Below, one piece after another: positions 38,983-50,682 of a stretch of DNA of 64,000 bases (within the stretch, counting starts at the first letter, position 1; the number at the start of each line of letters is the position of its first letter). The notes under the pieces are model-generated. The model saw nothing but the letters and a program-made list of their open reading frames with translations, was not told the origin of the DNA and ran no database searches. A program made the position numbers and the translations under genes. Origin of the DNA: Drechslerella dactyloides (Eukaryota > Ascomycota > Orbiliomycetes > Orbiliales > Orbiliaceae); assembly GCA_020064725.1 (NCBI GenBank), contig JAGTWJ010000001.1, positions 2,108,001 to 2,172,000 on the forward strand, written 5' to 3'.

Positions 38983-41900
38983 ATGGAACTAGATGTCGAG
39001 AAAAGGCCGGGGCCGACAGTCGAATCAATAGAGACGATAACGTCGACGGCAAAGTCCGCGGCGCAAGATGCCGAGTTTACGAGTTCCGCCGAAGCTGTTG
39101 TCCTTGAGGAAGAAAATACCACACGGTCAACACGTTTTGGACGGCGGGTTGTCAAAGGCGTAGTTGCTGTGGCGAGATATGCGCCGCGCAGGTGTCGGTA
39201 CGATCCGGAGAGGGAGTTTCATTTCAATCTTGCAATGAATGTGCTGTTTGCTTTTGCAGCGGGTGAGTGCGCTTTGAAATTTTATCTTCAATCCTTTACA
39301 ATCTATGTTCTCGGTCTGGAGCCAGATATCTATATCGATGGAGTGTGGCGCGTACGACTTTATACTACCCCGGCGCCTGGATTCGAGGCTGCAGATGCAC
39401 CACAGCAAGTGCAAGTGTCGATGTGCGCAGAAAGTCAAGACTGATAGAGCAGTGAATCAACGTTATACTAATCTCTACATGTATGCACTGATAATACGGA
39501 AAATAATACTTACATATATAACTAATACACAAATATATTCTCGAACCACAGCCTTCACCGTCGCAAACCTCTACTACAACCACCCGATTCTCGACGTCCT
39601 CGCCCGTGACTTCAACGTCAGCTACGAAAAGGTCTCTACGATACCCAACGTCATGCAAGCCGGCTACGCATGCGGGCTCTTCTTCATCACGCCGCTGGGC
39701 GACATTTTCCGACGCCGCGCACTGACACTAGCGTTGATCTTGTTCACGACGGCGATGTGGCTGGGGTGTACGGTTACCCAGCGGTTTACGGTGTTTACCG
39801 GGCTGAGTTTTGTGGTTGGGGCGACGACGGTGACGCCGCAGCTGATGCTGCCGTTGGTTGGAGAGTAAGTGTGTATCATGCGGTGGCTTTTTGGTTCATT
39901 GTTCCTCGAATTGATTGAGGGAGGGTGTTGGGATTTCCCCGCGAGATTTGAATAGCATGAGCATGGACGAACTGTTGCAGTTTTCATTCCTTTCTTTGTT
40001 TATGTTGATGTGGCGTGCACTTGACTTCACGGGATTGACGAGGTGTAGTCGGGCTTCTACCCCACAGACACGATAAGGAGATATGTTTACCGAGCACGCT
40101 GTACGCGTTTGCACGGCTCTAAAGATGGCCACAGATCTCTATCGCAGCAATGGTCAGGCCAGATGGCGTCGGTTTTCTCCATGGATTCAGCGGGGCTTCT
40201 CGATGGTCTGCGGCCGACCATAAGCTCACGTTACGTTACAGTGCGGCTGACAGACCGCGGACCTTGCCGGCTGCGAGATGTGGCACTCTCGAAGATCCAA
40301 CATCTCAGATGCAGCTGCAGGTGCCAGCATCCCAGATCACGCTACTGCAGCCCGAGTTGGCGTGCCTACAAGCCCATTCAGCTGCATGTTTGAGCCAGGA
40401 TGTTTCCCAACCATGATGGACACATTACACAATTCGATACGCGTACACACGTGGCTGAATGCATACTAACAGCCATCAATCTCCTCAGCCTCGCGCCAGC
40501 GAATAGGAAAGCTACAGCTATCTCGATAGTCTCCGCCGGCCTGCAGCTCGGGCTCCTCATCGCGCGGGTCCTCTCAGGCCTCATAACGCAGTACTCTTCC
40601 TGGCGGAGTGTCTACTGGCTTGGATTCGGCATCCAGCTGCTCATCTTCAGCTTGCTCTGGCTCTTCATGCCTGACTACCCGCCTAAAAACCGCGGGCTGA
40701 GCTACCCGCGCATGCTGCTCTCGATGATACAGCTGATACCCAAGTATCCGTTGCTCGTGCAGTCGTCGCTGAACGGATTGTGCATATCGGCGACGTTTAC
40801 GCTCTACTGGACAACCCTCACATTTCTGCTGGCCTCGCCACCGTACGAGTTCAGCAGTAGCGTTATCGGCCTGTTTGGGTTGATTGGGATTGCGGCCATA
40901 TTGACGACGCCATGGATCGGGCGCTATGTGATTGATCGGTGGCATCCGCAGTTATCAGTGATCTTGGGGACTGCGGTGGTCCTCGTAGGGCAGGTGGTGG
41001 GGACGTACGCTGGGACAAGAAGTGTAGCGGCGCCGGTGATTCAGGCGTGGATGATCGATTTGGGGATATCGACGGCGCAGGTTGCGAAGTGGGCGAGGAT
41101 ATATGGGCTGGATCCAAGTTCGAGGAATAGGATCAATAGCGTGTTTATGCTGGCGGTGTTTATTGGGCAGGTAAGTTCGACGTTTGCGGTCTGAAGGTTT
41201 TGTTCGCTTTGCTTGCTTGCTTTGCGTCTACGTCAAGATGATGTTACTTGAGTATGGGTGGTCTCAAGGATGCGAAGCTGCTGCTGGTGCCTGCGGGCTG
41301 AAGCTGGAGCTTGTGCTCATGTTGCGCACGGGCGACCCGGCGAATTGGTCCCCTGCAGGAGCATGTATCCGTGCATCCAACCGGTGCATGCGCATGGGTT
41401 TCAGCCAGATTTCGATTCGATTCGATTCGATTGAGCTTCGATGTGCACCCGAGCTTCGATTTGCACGCGAGCTTCGTCTCCTTTTCTGTACTCATTTCGA
41501 ATATTTTCAAATGCAACTGAGAGACCACTCTGCCAAACCGCCCCGATTCTCCACTTGTGATCTTGTGGGTTTTACTTTCTTTTGGGCGTCTGCTCAGCTT
41601 GGGGGCCAATTGCAATTGCAATCGCATTTGTCACCTCGTCAAGACTGGCCATCCAATGCAACCATGAAAACTGCAAGCCCATCTCGCTAACCCTCGTCGT
41701 CACTCTCGAATCCAAGAGTGCAAGTGGGACATTCCCAGCGCCCTGGCTTTCCCCCACTTCACGCAGGACACCGGTTTTGCTCGTCCGTTTTCGTGATAAA
41801 CCAATTTACTGACTGACCGGTTTTTGTGATATCATGCCAGGTGATGGGAACTGGCATCGGAGCCAAGACGTACGCCGCAGGTGGATGGTTAGCGAGTGGA

Positions 41901-42200
41901 AGTGCCAGTGTGGGAATTACCGCGCTGGGGTTGTTGTTCGCTTTAGGTCGTGGCCCACACACGAAAGTGTGGTTTGGGTGGGCCGGCGGCGCAAGCTTTA
42001 AATTGCGGACGACAGAGGAAGCTCCAGTGCCTGCTGTTGCGTCTGGTCACCAGGCTGAGGAGGATGCGAAGGGAGCAGGAACGTGTGGATCTTCGGTGGG
42101 GACTAAGGGTAATCAATCTGTGGTGCCGGATGCGGATTCCAGATCAGTTCGCGATCGAGATGGTGCGGTGGGTTGGTCGAACAGGGACAAGGGCTGTTGA
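38983..42200 (+). CDS. major facilitator superfamily transporter
   Basis: Four exons fit: 38983-39262, 39552-39864, 40489-41170 and 41841-42200, giving 544 aa. The donors are GTGAGT, GTAAGT and GTAAGT, with AG acceptors in matching phases. A hydrophilic N-terminus of about 80 residues precedes a 12-helix-type MFS core. It contains AFTVANLYYNHPILDVLA, the loop 2/3 motif GDIFRRR, VGDLAPANRKATAISIVSAG and NSVFMLAVFIGQVMGTGIGA. The arrangement resembles the YnfM/Bcr-like branch of MFS proteins, which are proton-coupled exporters of small molecules. The substrate cannot be told. The C-terminal 60 residues are hydrophilic and variable. The introns are 289, 624 and 670 bases, far longer than elsewhere in the window. 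The second has a perfect TACTAAC branch point at 40464-40470. Confidence 0.88.
41411..41478. repeat. tandem repeats inside the third MFS intron
   Basis: TTCGA is repeated four times at 41411-41430. It is followed by an 18-base unit beginning GAGCTTCGAT, present twice in full (41433-41450, 41451-41468) and once in part. Confidence 0.8.
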
Positions 42201-42898
42201 ACGGTGAGCTTGCAGGAGAGCTATCCTGTATCAGAAATAGCGAGCGAGGACTCCACGGGTTCAATTGCAATTTGCATCTTTGGGATGTTCTGGACCGTAC
42301 TGCCGTGGTCGCTAAGATCCTTGGACATAGACGGGGTTTCGAATCTGTCTCCGGTTAGGATTGCGAATGTTGCATAGGCGACTGATTTCGATCGCATTGC
42401 ATTGCATGAGTCGTAGTCTTGGAGTCCATAGCGTCCATCGATGTTGATGGTATCGTGTAATTTGAGTCGGCCAACCATGGCCGAGTGTACGATGGCTGAG
42501 GCGGTGTCCTGATCAAACATAGCGTGAAGAACGCGAACGATGAGAACCGGCCAGCGGAAGGGAGAAAGGTTAATCCGCTGCGCGCTGCGTTGCGGCTGAG
42601 GTTGCAGACTCCGGCAACGGCATCGGAGAAACAATGATGCTGCCGCCGACGCATACATCGGTGAGGACTTAGAGATTCCGTATCCTGGCGGTCCGATGGT
42701 AGGGTTTATGCACCGAAGCCGTTGGTACTTGCGGCAAATGAGTTTGCTTCGCGAAAAGCTTTTTCGGTAGCCTAGTTGGTCGGTGTATGAGCGTCTTTCT
42801 TTGTTGGCGGGGCAGGCTCCATCTCTTGAACTTCAGTTAATTGCCCCGCTCAATCGTATCGAAAGTCCAGGAACCGGTGACACTAGCACGAACCAAGG
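42201..42898. other. intergenic region upstream of ADE1
   Basis: About 700 bases. It contains the MFS 3' end and the ADE1 promoter. No clear coding sequence was seen. A TGAGTC hexamer at 42407-42412 is only a partial match to Gcn4/Bas1-type sites and is not claimed as functional. Confidence 0.4.
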
Positions 42899-43614
42899 AT
42901 GTCGGCAGTAACTACGACGGACATTAAGGGCGCTCTGCCGCTGCTGGCCCGGGGAAAAGTTCGAGATGTCTACACTCTCAGCGACTCGGAACTGCTCTTC
43001 GTCGCGACGGATAGGATTTCTGCATACGATGTCATCATGGAAAATGTCAGTGCGCTACACGTGCGCGCGCACAGAAACCCTCACGTGCGGATTTGCGAAG
43101 CTGACGTATTTGACAATCTAATTGAACTATAGGGCATCCCGGACAAGGGAAAGCTCCTGACCTCAATCTCGGTCTTCTGGTTCGATTATCTCTCCTCAAT
43201 ATGTCGGAACCACTATGTCACAGATTCCATTGACCGGGTCCTGGAAGCGGTTCCGGAGACCGAAAAGGAGGATGTCAGGAGGCAATTTCAGGATCGCAGC
43301 ATGATCGTCCGGAAATTCAAAGTATTCCCCGTCGAGGCGATTGTGAGGGGGTACATCACTGGCAGTGCATGGTCCGAGTACAAGCAATCCGGCACGGTTC
43401 ATGGGATCAGGGTTGCCGAAGGAATGCAGGAATCCCAGGAGTTTGAGAAGCCGATATACACACCCAGCACGAAAGCTGAACAGGGCGAGCACGGTACGTT
43501 TCCGATCAAGCAGTTTCAGACGTGGCTGCTTTGCATGCTGACATGTCAATTTCTCGTTTCTCTCAGATGAAAATATTCATCCTGATAAGGGTATGTGGAG
43601 TCGACGAATCTATC

Positions 43615-43652
<38 letters not shown>

Positions 43653-44069
43653 ATAGAGACGGGATGGCTGAGAGAGCTCCTCACAGTTAGGGAAATGATC
43701 GGAGAAGAGTACGCCAATAAGATTGAGCAGCTGGCACTGGCGCTATACACCAAAGCTAGAGACTACGCTCGCTCTCGAGGGATCATTATCGCGGACACCA
43801 AATTCGAGTTTGGATTGGACGAGGGCACAAACGAAGTGATCCTTGTCGATGAGGTGTTAACGCCTGATTCCTCGAGGTTCTGGCCCGCAGCGTCGTACCA
43901 GGTCGGCAAGTCGCAGGACAGCTACGACAAGCAGTTCCTGAGGAACTGGCTGACTGAGCAGGGGCTCAAGGGCAAGGACGGTGTTCGGGTTTCCGATGAG
44001 ATCGTGGTGCAGACATCGGAAAAGTACAAGGAGGCATATGGGAAATTGACTGGCAAGGAGCTCCAGTGA
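42899..44069 (+). CDS. ADE1: phosphoribosylaminoimidazole-succinocarboxamide (SAICAR) synthetase
   Basis: Four exons fit: 42899-43045, 43133-43493, 43567-43590 and 43687-44069, giving 304 aa, the usual length of monofunctional Ade1. The enzyme condenses CAIR with aspartate using ATP in purine synthesis, in the cytosol. Family hallmarks are present in order: LLARGKVRDVYTL, LLFVATDRISAYDVIM, GIPDKGKLLTSISVFWF, IVRGYITGSAWSEYK, STKAEQGEHDENI, GIIIADTKFEFGLDE, LVDEVLTPDSSRFW and QDSYDKQFLRNWL. The third exon is only 24 bases. For the last intron I chose the acceptor at 43686 rather than 43656. It gives ENIHPDKVREMIGEEYA, which aligns without a gap to the family, whereas the earlier site adds ten residues. 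That intron carries a 33-T homopolymer. Confidence 0.96.
43619..43651 (+). repeat. 33-T homopolymer inside an ADE1 intron
   Basis: Uninterrupted T run in intron 43591-43686. It lies between the donor and a second possible acceptor (GATAG, 43656) in front of the preferred acceptor (CACAG, 43686). Confidence 0.85.
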
Positions 44070-46533
44070 AGTGAGGTGCTCTGCATGAGCATGGGGTTGG
44101 GGGGAGGCTTGTAGGAGGAGCATAGAGAATTTCGTGATTGGAGGCTCCCTTTTGCGTCTTAATATGCGTACATACAGAGGACATACGTACGATATGTGCA
44201 TGATGCAGCGATGCAATGCAGCGTGGTGTGCTCTGCATGTGGAGGCTTTTGGAGATATAAAAATAATCTGATGGACGTGCACTTACTAGATACTGCAGGC
44301 GCATAGTATACGAAGTTGGATCCTGCAGGCACGGCGTCTGGTCGAAAACCCGGTCCTGTGGTTTTGGTCTTTACAGCGCGCCACCTCATCCTGAGACGAC
44401 GCGACGTCGTGCCTTGCTTTTGGGCTTATCGCGTTTGGTCTGACATGATGCATGCACATGCTAGATCGTAGGATTGAACCCAGAGACAGGCAGGATGTTT
44501 GAGAATTGTAGCTGAGACGGTTTGGGAGTTAAGCGGACGCGGGATGGATGGGAAGACTGCTGGTTCGGTTCGAAGTTCTGCAACTTGCGAGTGGAGCTGC
44601 CGCCGCTTGAGTTCGAGAAGCTGATAGGTAAACTCGTGAGCTAATGCATGTCTGGTCACACAGTTGCCATCGGCCAGACTAGCGAAGCTTGGGGGTGCGG
44701 GCGAAGGAGAAATAAGCGTGGAGAGCCCCCCATGTTCTTAGTAAATGTGATGCAATGCAGCATGAGATTAAGCCGGAATTGAATCTAATCCACGGGGTTC
44801 GTGCAAGCTTAATTAGATGACTATCTCATATTGTCGGATCAATTGCTCATCCTGCGTTTCGTTTCTGCTGTAACGTTAGCTTGCCGGATCAATCGAAACC
44901 TGGCCGCGAATTGGACGCCCGGTTGAGGCATTGTTGGTGGGATAGTTTCTGGTCGCCGGAATGCACTAGCTAGCGTGGAGGCGTTAAAAGTTTGAGCGTG
45001 GAGTTGTAGAGAAGTATTTAGAGAACCAAGGGGACTGATATTGATTCATAGGAGGGAGACTTAAGATGCCCGGGTAAGACCGTCGGCCGACAACTGCGAC
45101 TGCGACTCTCAGTCTCCCAGCATCATTCTGATCGCGCCTGCAATGCCCTGATTTCATACGCCAGACGCGGATGCAAGTCCGTCGCACAGCTTCACCCTGC
45201 AGCAGCAACGAGCCGAAACCAGCGGCTTTGTCGATCAAATGGGGCCATGCAGTAAGATGGGCTCAAGCCGTCGGCGAGCGACGACAGGGCTAGAGTCGGG
45301 GGACTTCTTGGGTTCCAATGGAGGGGCTGGTCTGTCAGGCTCATTCGAGGTAAAGTTAAGTTGGCTCCCACGTCCTTTCAATCTTGTTACCCACTGGTCC
45401 TAGCTACTTATTAATTCGTTCGCTTGGCTAAAGCTCGCGTGGGCTGACTTGAACCGGGCAGGACAGCAGAACCAGCTCCGCAGCTCGCTTCTTTAAATGA
45501 GCCTTTACCGTCCAGATTCCTGTTTCGAAGCAGATGTGGGACGTCGGTGGAGCTAGCCGTCGAAACGCGGGGAAAGGAACACCCAGCCCATTGTTGGCTG
45601 GATGAACATTGTCTCTTCGAAGTACTCGTGCTCCTGCCACTAATGCAGGATCGAAGAAGCTGGGAACGACAGCCTTCAATCCCACTGGAAACATCCTGGA
45701 AGGTGCGCTTGCACGGGCGGACCACGCCCGTCTCGTCTGACCTTGGACAATACTTGTCTATCTCATATATATTGTGAGAGAGCTAGCGAGCTGCCTGCAG
45801 AAGCTGTTCGTGGTGATTCGTCCGGATGATATTGCTTCACAAGCGCTCCCATGCCATCGGCTTGATGCTAGTTGGGCAGGCAGCAGGATATATTTCATAT
45901 TGCAGAGTAGGTGCAGAAGAATATCTCTGCAATACGAAGCAGCAGGACGCCGAGCTGCAGGCGGCCCCCAGATGGACTTTTGAAGCGACCCACTGTCGAC
46001 TGCAGTTCAATCCTGGCCGGCCCTCTCTCGCCAGGGGGGGTGCACAATTGATCAATGGACTGATTATGGTGATGAGGCGCGACCAACCATGGAGGAAGAA
46101 AACAAAAGACCAGAGAGGTCACGTCGGGTCAGGTGGGTGGTGCTAGCTAGCCTCCATCGATGCGAATCACCGGTGCAGTCATGCGGGAGTTACAGCTTGC
46201 ATCTGCATTGCATGCACGGAATAATTTCTGTGAATGCGTTGAAATGCAACCATCGGTGCAGTGATTGATTAGAATATTCTGTTGGCGCGGCGTCCAGCCA
46301 GTTGGAATCGAACCAGCTTTGGCGCCGGCTTGCATCAAACTGCAGTTCCTCTCACGATGTGCGTGCTTGCGTGCGTGCGTGCGTGCGTGCGTGCTTAAGC
46401 TTGCTTGCTCGCCCGCTTGTCATGCCGCTAGCTCGCACGTACGTTATCATGTTGGCGAGACGGCCGAACGATAATGTCCTTTAGTGGAAAAATTTACTAA
46501 ACACAATACGCCTTCAATATCTGTAGGGCTGCA

Positions 46534-46560
46534 AAATCTTCGCCCGAAGGGCGAAGGTTT
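46534..46560. repeat. compact stem-loop, CTTCGCCC-GAA-GGGCGAAG
   Basis: Perfect 8-bp stem with a 3-base loop. One G-T wobble and three A-T pairs on the outside extend it to about 12 bp. It lies in non-coding sequence with no adjacent gene. Confidence 0.75.
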
Positions 46561-49500
46561 GGGGCCTCATCCGAGATATGCGCTGCAAACCTTGAGTTAC
46601 TGAGTACAATGGCCACGACGCCGGCCGGAGCCAGCCACCAGCATCTTGTCTCAGCAGTCGCTTCCGATATCTCAATGAACGCGGTACCTTGGCTGAGGAG
46701 TGTAATGCATCTGGTGTGCCGACTGCGCTTTGCTGCCAACGTCATCTTTCATTATTTCCACAACCGTCCGGCATGACTTGAAGGGCGTTAGATCCGGGAC
46801 CCCCAAAATTTGCCTCCGTTCTGCAGATGGTGCGCTCGGAGCCATTAATTAAGCGTGGCAGCTCCGATGGAATAACGTGAACTACATTATTAAAACCGCG
46901 TCGGAAACAGGCACCCGGCGTGCCAGGAAAAAGGAACTGCAAGGTCGGTGAACCTGGTACTAGCCTCGTTTACAAGCGAAACCGAAAATCCCCATCTGGT
47001 TATGGCTCCAATTCTCGATTCAGACGAGATAAGTGCTCGTGAGTCGGCAGCAAAACCTTGTCCATCTCCTTCAACCTTGTTTGGTAGGCAAGGTACCGTG
47101 AAGCGTGGGTGGGTCTGTGGGAAAAGAAAAAGGAACCCAACCACCACCGCGGCTACGACCACCTTACAACCGTTCCTATAGAAAGGACGGAGCGATGGGC
47201 ACCCTCATGCTCATGCTCATGCAGCAAGCAGCAACGGCAGAAACGAGACGTGCGTGTCGCAGAGTTCGGTTCATCATCTTGCTGTCGGGTCAAGGATAGA
47301 ACGGTTCACGCACACAGGCCGTTGACACATTGGATTTATAACCAATGAGGCGACAGACACATCAAGGATGTAAGCGAATGAGGATGCTGGAAGGAGATCC
47401 GTTGTCGGCTGCACAGAAGGGGAGGGAAAAAGCCATGCCGTTTTTCGGGCTAATTATAATTAACTACTGTCAGTCAATTCAACGATGGGGAAGGGAGGAA
47501 GGTTTTTAGTTGCAGCTTCGACGACGACATGCATCTGTCGACAGCCAGGCAGGCTCCGGCCTCCGAGACGTATGCAGCGTCCCCCAAGCTAGCCAGCCGC
47601 CGCTGTCGCAAAAGAGCCATATAAGGACGTCGAGGTACCGGACAACGGATACTTGGTAAGCACGAGAGGCACCGAAAGCCACCACCCTCCAGAAGAATTA
47701 AATGCAAAGGAAAAGCAAAGAAGGATGCAGAGAAGGTACGAACCAGAGGGAATCCGGCTGACAGGGTCCCGCAACGACCAGCCCGAATGTCTTACTCGAC
47801 ATTGAGCTAAGGCACGGATGTCGGTTTTCGAGCCCTTGTTGCAATCTGGGTTCTGCAGCCATCTCGTTAATTCTATCTCTGGGAAATAGCATCAATTGGT
47901 CGCAGGTTTGGTACAGGAAACGTGGTGGAAAGAGAAAGAAAGAAAATTCGTACGGAATGCTCCTGCTGGCTTTCTTTCTTTCGTTTTTTCCCCTCCCGCG
48001 TGGGCGCATGCCATTGGGATTGATGCGCTTGCAAATGCATCGCAGTTTCCATACAACCTATTTTGATAGTATAGTCCTACTGCGATTTTTCTGTCCTGCT
48101 AACATTGATGCTTTGCGAGCTTCATTAATAGCGGTGGCATCGCATCTGGCTTGCATGCGTATGGCCTAAACTGCCTTTGCTAGGCATCTTTTCTTTTGAC
48201 GTTCTCATCTTTGCTTAACTGTAAAATTCTTTCCTTGATTACTGACCAGCTAGCACAATCGGGTAGGATTCGATACACGTATAGCTATACTTTCTCCGAT
48301 CTGAAACCTGCAATGCGGTAAGTGGATCTTTTGTTTTTTTTGGCGGTCGAATTCAGGATAACCTGATCTTGGGCAAGGCATCGAACTAGACAAAATTGCC
48401 CGAGACCCGGGCCAGCCTAGCGAAATAAACACCCTAGTCAGCGAACTGGTATTATCACCATCAAGACCAACTGACTATCAAAACAGAGCACTTGAATAAC
48501 AGCGCTGCTATTCAATCCGTAAAGCTAAATTCACAAGAAAGGAAAGCCAAACCCTCTCTCCTGGGGCCTCCTGGTTGTGTTGTGCAACCCCAATAGAAAG
48601 GCTGGCAAGCAGGCGGCGGCCAAACAGGTCATAAGTGCGGACCTCGACCGTCTAGTTTCTTCTGGTTATTTTATTTAAGCTTTGAGGTCTCCCACATTTT
48701 GATGGTCCCGGGCCATTTCAATTTTTTCGATTCCTGTCCAGTGCCCTCTTTTGTTCTTTTTGTCGACTCACTCTTCGAATCTTCAATCTTCCCTGCAATC
48801 GATCGGTCAATTATTCGGCCTGTATTGAGGTTGATTCTGCCGTTGGTGAGCGCTTGAATCTTCCTGACATCTGGCCAACTGTCTTGCCTTTGCAATCGCA
48901 ATTGGCAGGCCTGCTCGCTCTCGGACTCCTTCGCTTCCTTGGATCTGGGAGTCGATCTGGTTCGCTTATCGGCTTTGCGCAACAAGCATATCCTGTCCAT
49001 TCTCTTGGACAGAGAGCTAGGGATATCAGCACTGCTTGGTCAAGCGGTCACACAAGAGAAGAGGGAGCTCGAGAGTTGGCGGTTTGATGTAGAAGCGGTT
49101 TTGACGACAGGTCGACCAGCATTCAATTGAGGAGACGCATGGTATAGTATAACGGCACTATATTATACGTTTTGCCTTTCCGAACTTTGCGGACGGCTGG
49201 TGGGTCCGGTACGGTCGAAAGACGGCAAGCGTACATCTATAAGAGACATACGAATACGCCATTCTGCTTGCTTCTCAACTTTGGAATTCTGAGGATCGAC
49301 GACGGACGCAGCTGTTTGAGTTGTTCGGTCTAAGACAAGGGCACCTCCATCACGAACAGGTTGACAGGGCCTTTCGCAATTATTAATTCTGGCAGCAGGC
49401 GGCAGGAGCAGAACGGAGACAGACGGAGCGAGGGACGTAACCAATCGAATTTCTTTCTTTGCGAGCCGGATTCGTTGGTTGTCACATCTCGATGAGAAGC

Positions 49501-49860
49501 TCCAGGATATATTATCGTTGGGGTTAATAAGAGGAAAAGAAAATAAAACCAGGAAAGATACGAGAACGACTCGGTTCTTTTCCTGACAGGAAAACAATCC
49601 CAACAGCAGTAATAACAAGGGCCGACAGCCGAAAAATAATACTATTAGGTATTAATACTGCAAGGGAAAACATTTTGAAGAAATTTAACAGGGCAGATTG
49701 CAGTGCACGCAAGGCGAACGTACAGGACGTCTGGAGACTGACAGTCCAACTGGAGGGGAGAACGTAGCCTGAACCCAAGGAACGTTCCGTGAGGTATTAA
49801 ATGCCCAGTGAGATACTCCGGCGCAGCTACAGCACAACGATTGCTGGAATTACATAAGAG

Positions 49861-49874
49861 GTACCAGCTGGTAC
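49861..49874. repeat. perfect 14-bp palindrome GTACCAGCTGGTAC
   Basis: Self-complementary with no spacer, about 810 bases upstream of the ABC transporter start codon. It could be a dimeric factor site, but nothing else supports that. Confidence 0.5.
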
Positions 49875-50682
49875 ATGCAGTTTTTCTTGCCTATCTTCAA
49901 GCTGCTGCGATAGGTATTCATATTCTATCGTTTCTTATTTCTTATTTTCCTGGTGGTTTTGGGAGGGCGTGGGGCTGCCTGCATTGAGACTCGCGGGTTC
50001 TTCCTTGCCCAGCCAGCCCAGCCAGCCCAGCCAGATCTGAGCGAGAACCGGACCCGCCAGAGCGTGCAGGACCCCCCCTGGTTCGCAACGCGGTTTCCAC
50101 AACACGAGACAACGTCCTCTGCTCGCCGGCCACTCGCTGGCAGACACGCAGAACGCCATCCACGCCCGCCTGGAATCTGGTAAAGGGGATCCTTAGCCGG
50201 TTGCATTTATTACCCTGACTCTATAATCGTCTTACATGTTCCTGCTGTCTACCTAGGCAACTAGCGGGCGATTAGGGCGGCTATTGGTCATTATATTGCG
50301 CAAAGTGCTTACGAAGTGGCAGCTGCTGATCATTGGAGATACCGCTTGCCGTTCTGTTTCACTGTCGCCTGTGTAGACGGACGCATCTGCAGACCGGCTC
50401 TTATAAGCTACCTAAATCTTCGTACCTCCCTCTTCTTCTTCTTCTACCCCTCTTCCTTCTCCCATCCCTTCTCCTTTGGCGCTGGCTTCTCTTCTGCCTA
50501 GTCCAGCTTCATAGGAATCACCTCTCAGCTCCATCTACCCGTACCTCTAAGCTTCCTTAGACCCCTTCCTAGGATCCTGCTCTCTATATACCCTCACCGT
50601 AATCCCTCACGGCTCATCAACCTCCCTGAGCTAGTTATACCTCTGTATCTGTCTTCTTCGGCAGCCGTGTTCCGCCGGCAAC

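Larger units (their letters stand above)
44070..50682. other. gene-free region between ADE1 and the ABC transporter gene
   Basis: About 6.6 kb without a supportable gene. Minus-strand frames at 46497-46745, 46890-47162 and 49163-49618 have no recognisable features. Contents include a GTGC-type repeat at about 46368-46394, a stem-loop at 46534-46560 and a 14-bp palindrome at 49861-49874. The last 250 bases are strongly pyrimidine-rich (for example 50421-50473), which looks like the leader of the gene at 50683. Confidence 0.5.

Noticed and set aside
43657..43686. extra ADE1 coding segment (ten residues) if the first acceptor is used
   Set aside because: It inserts residues where the SAICAR synthetase family has none. 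Kept only as a possible alternative splice form.
46147..46338. tRNA-like TTCGATTCC motif on the minus strand at about 46305-46316
   Set aside because: The T-arm stem has a mismatch, and no D-arm, anticodon arm or acceptor stem can be built around it.
49163..49618. 151-codon minus-strand frame with a hydrophobic, signal-like start
   Set aside because: The rest of the translation is featureless and there is no supporting splice or promoter context. Too weak to call a secreted protein.
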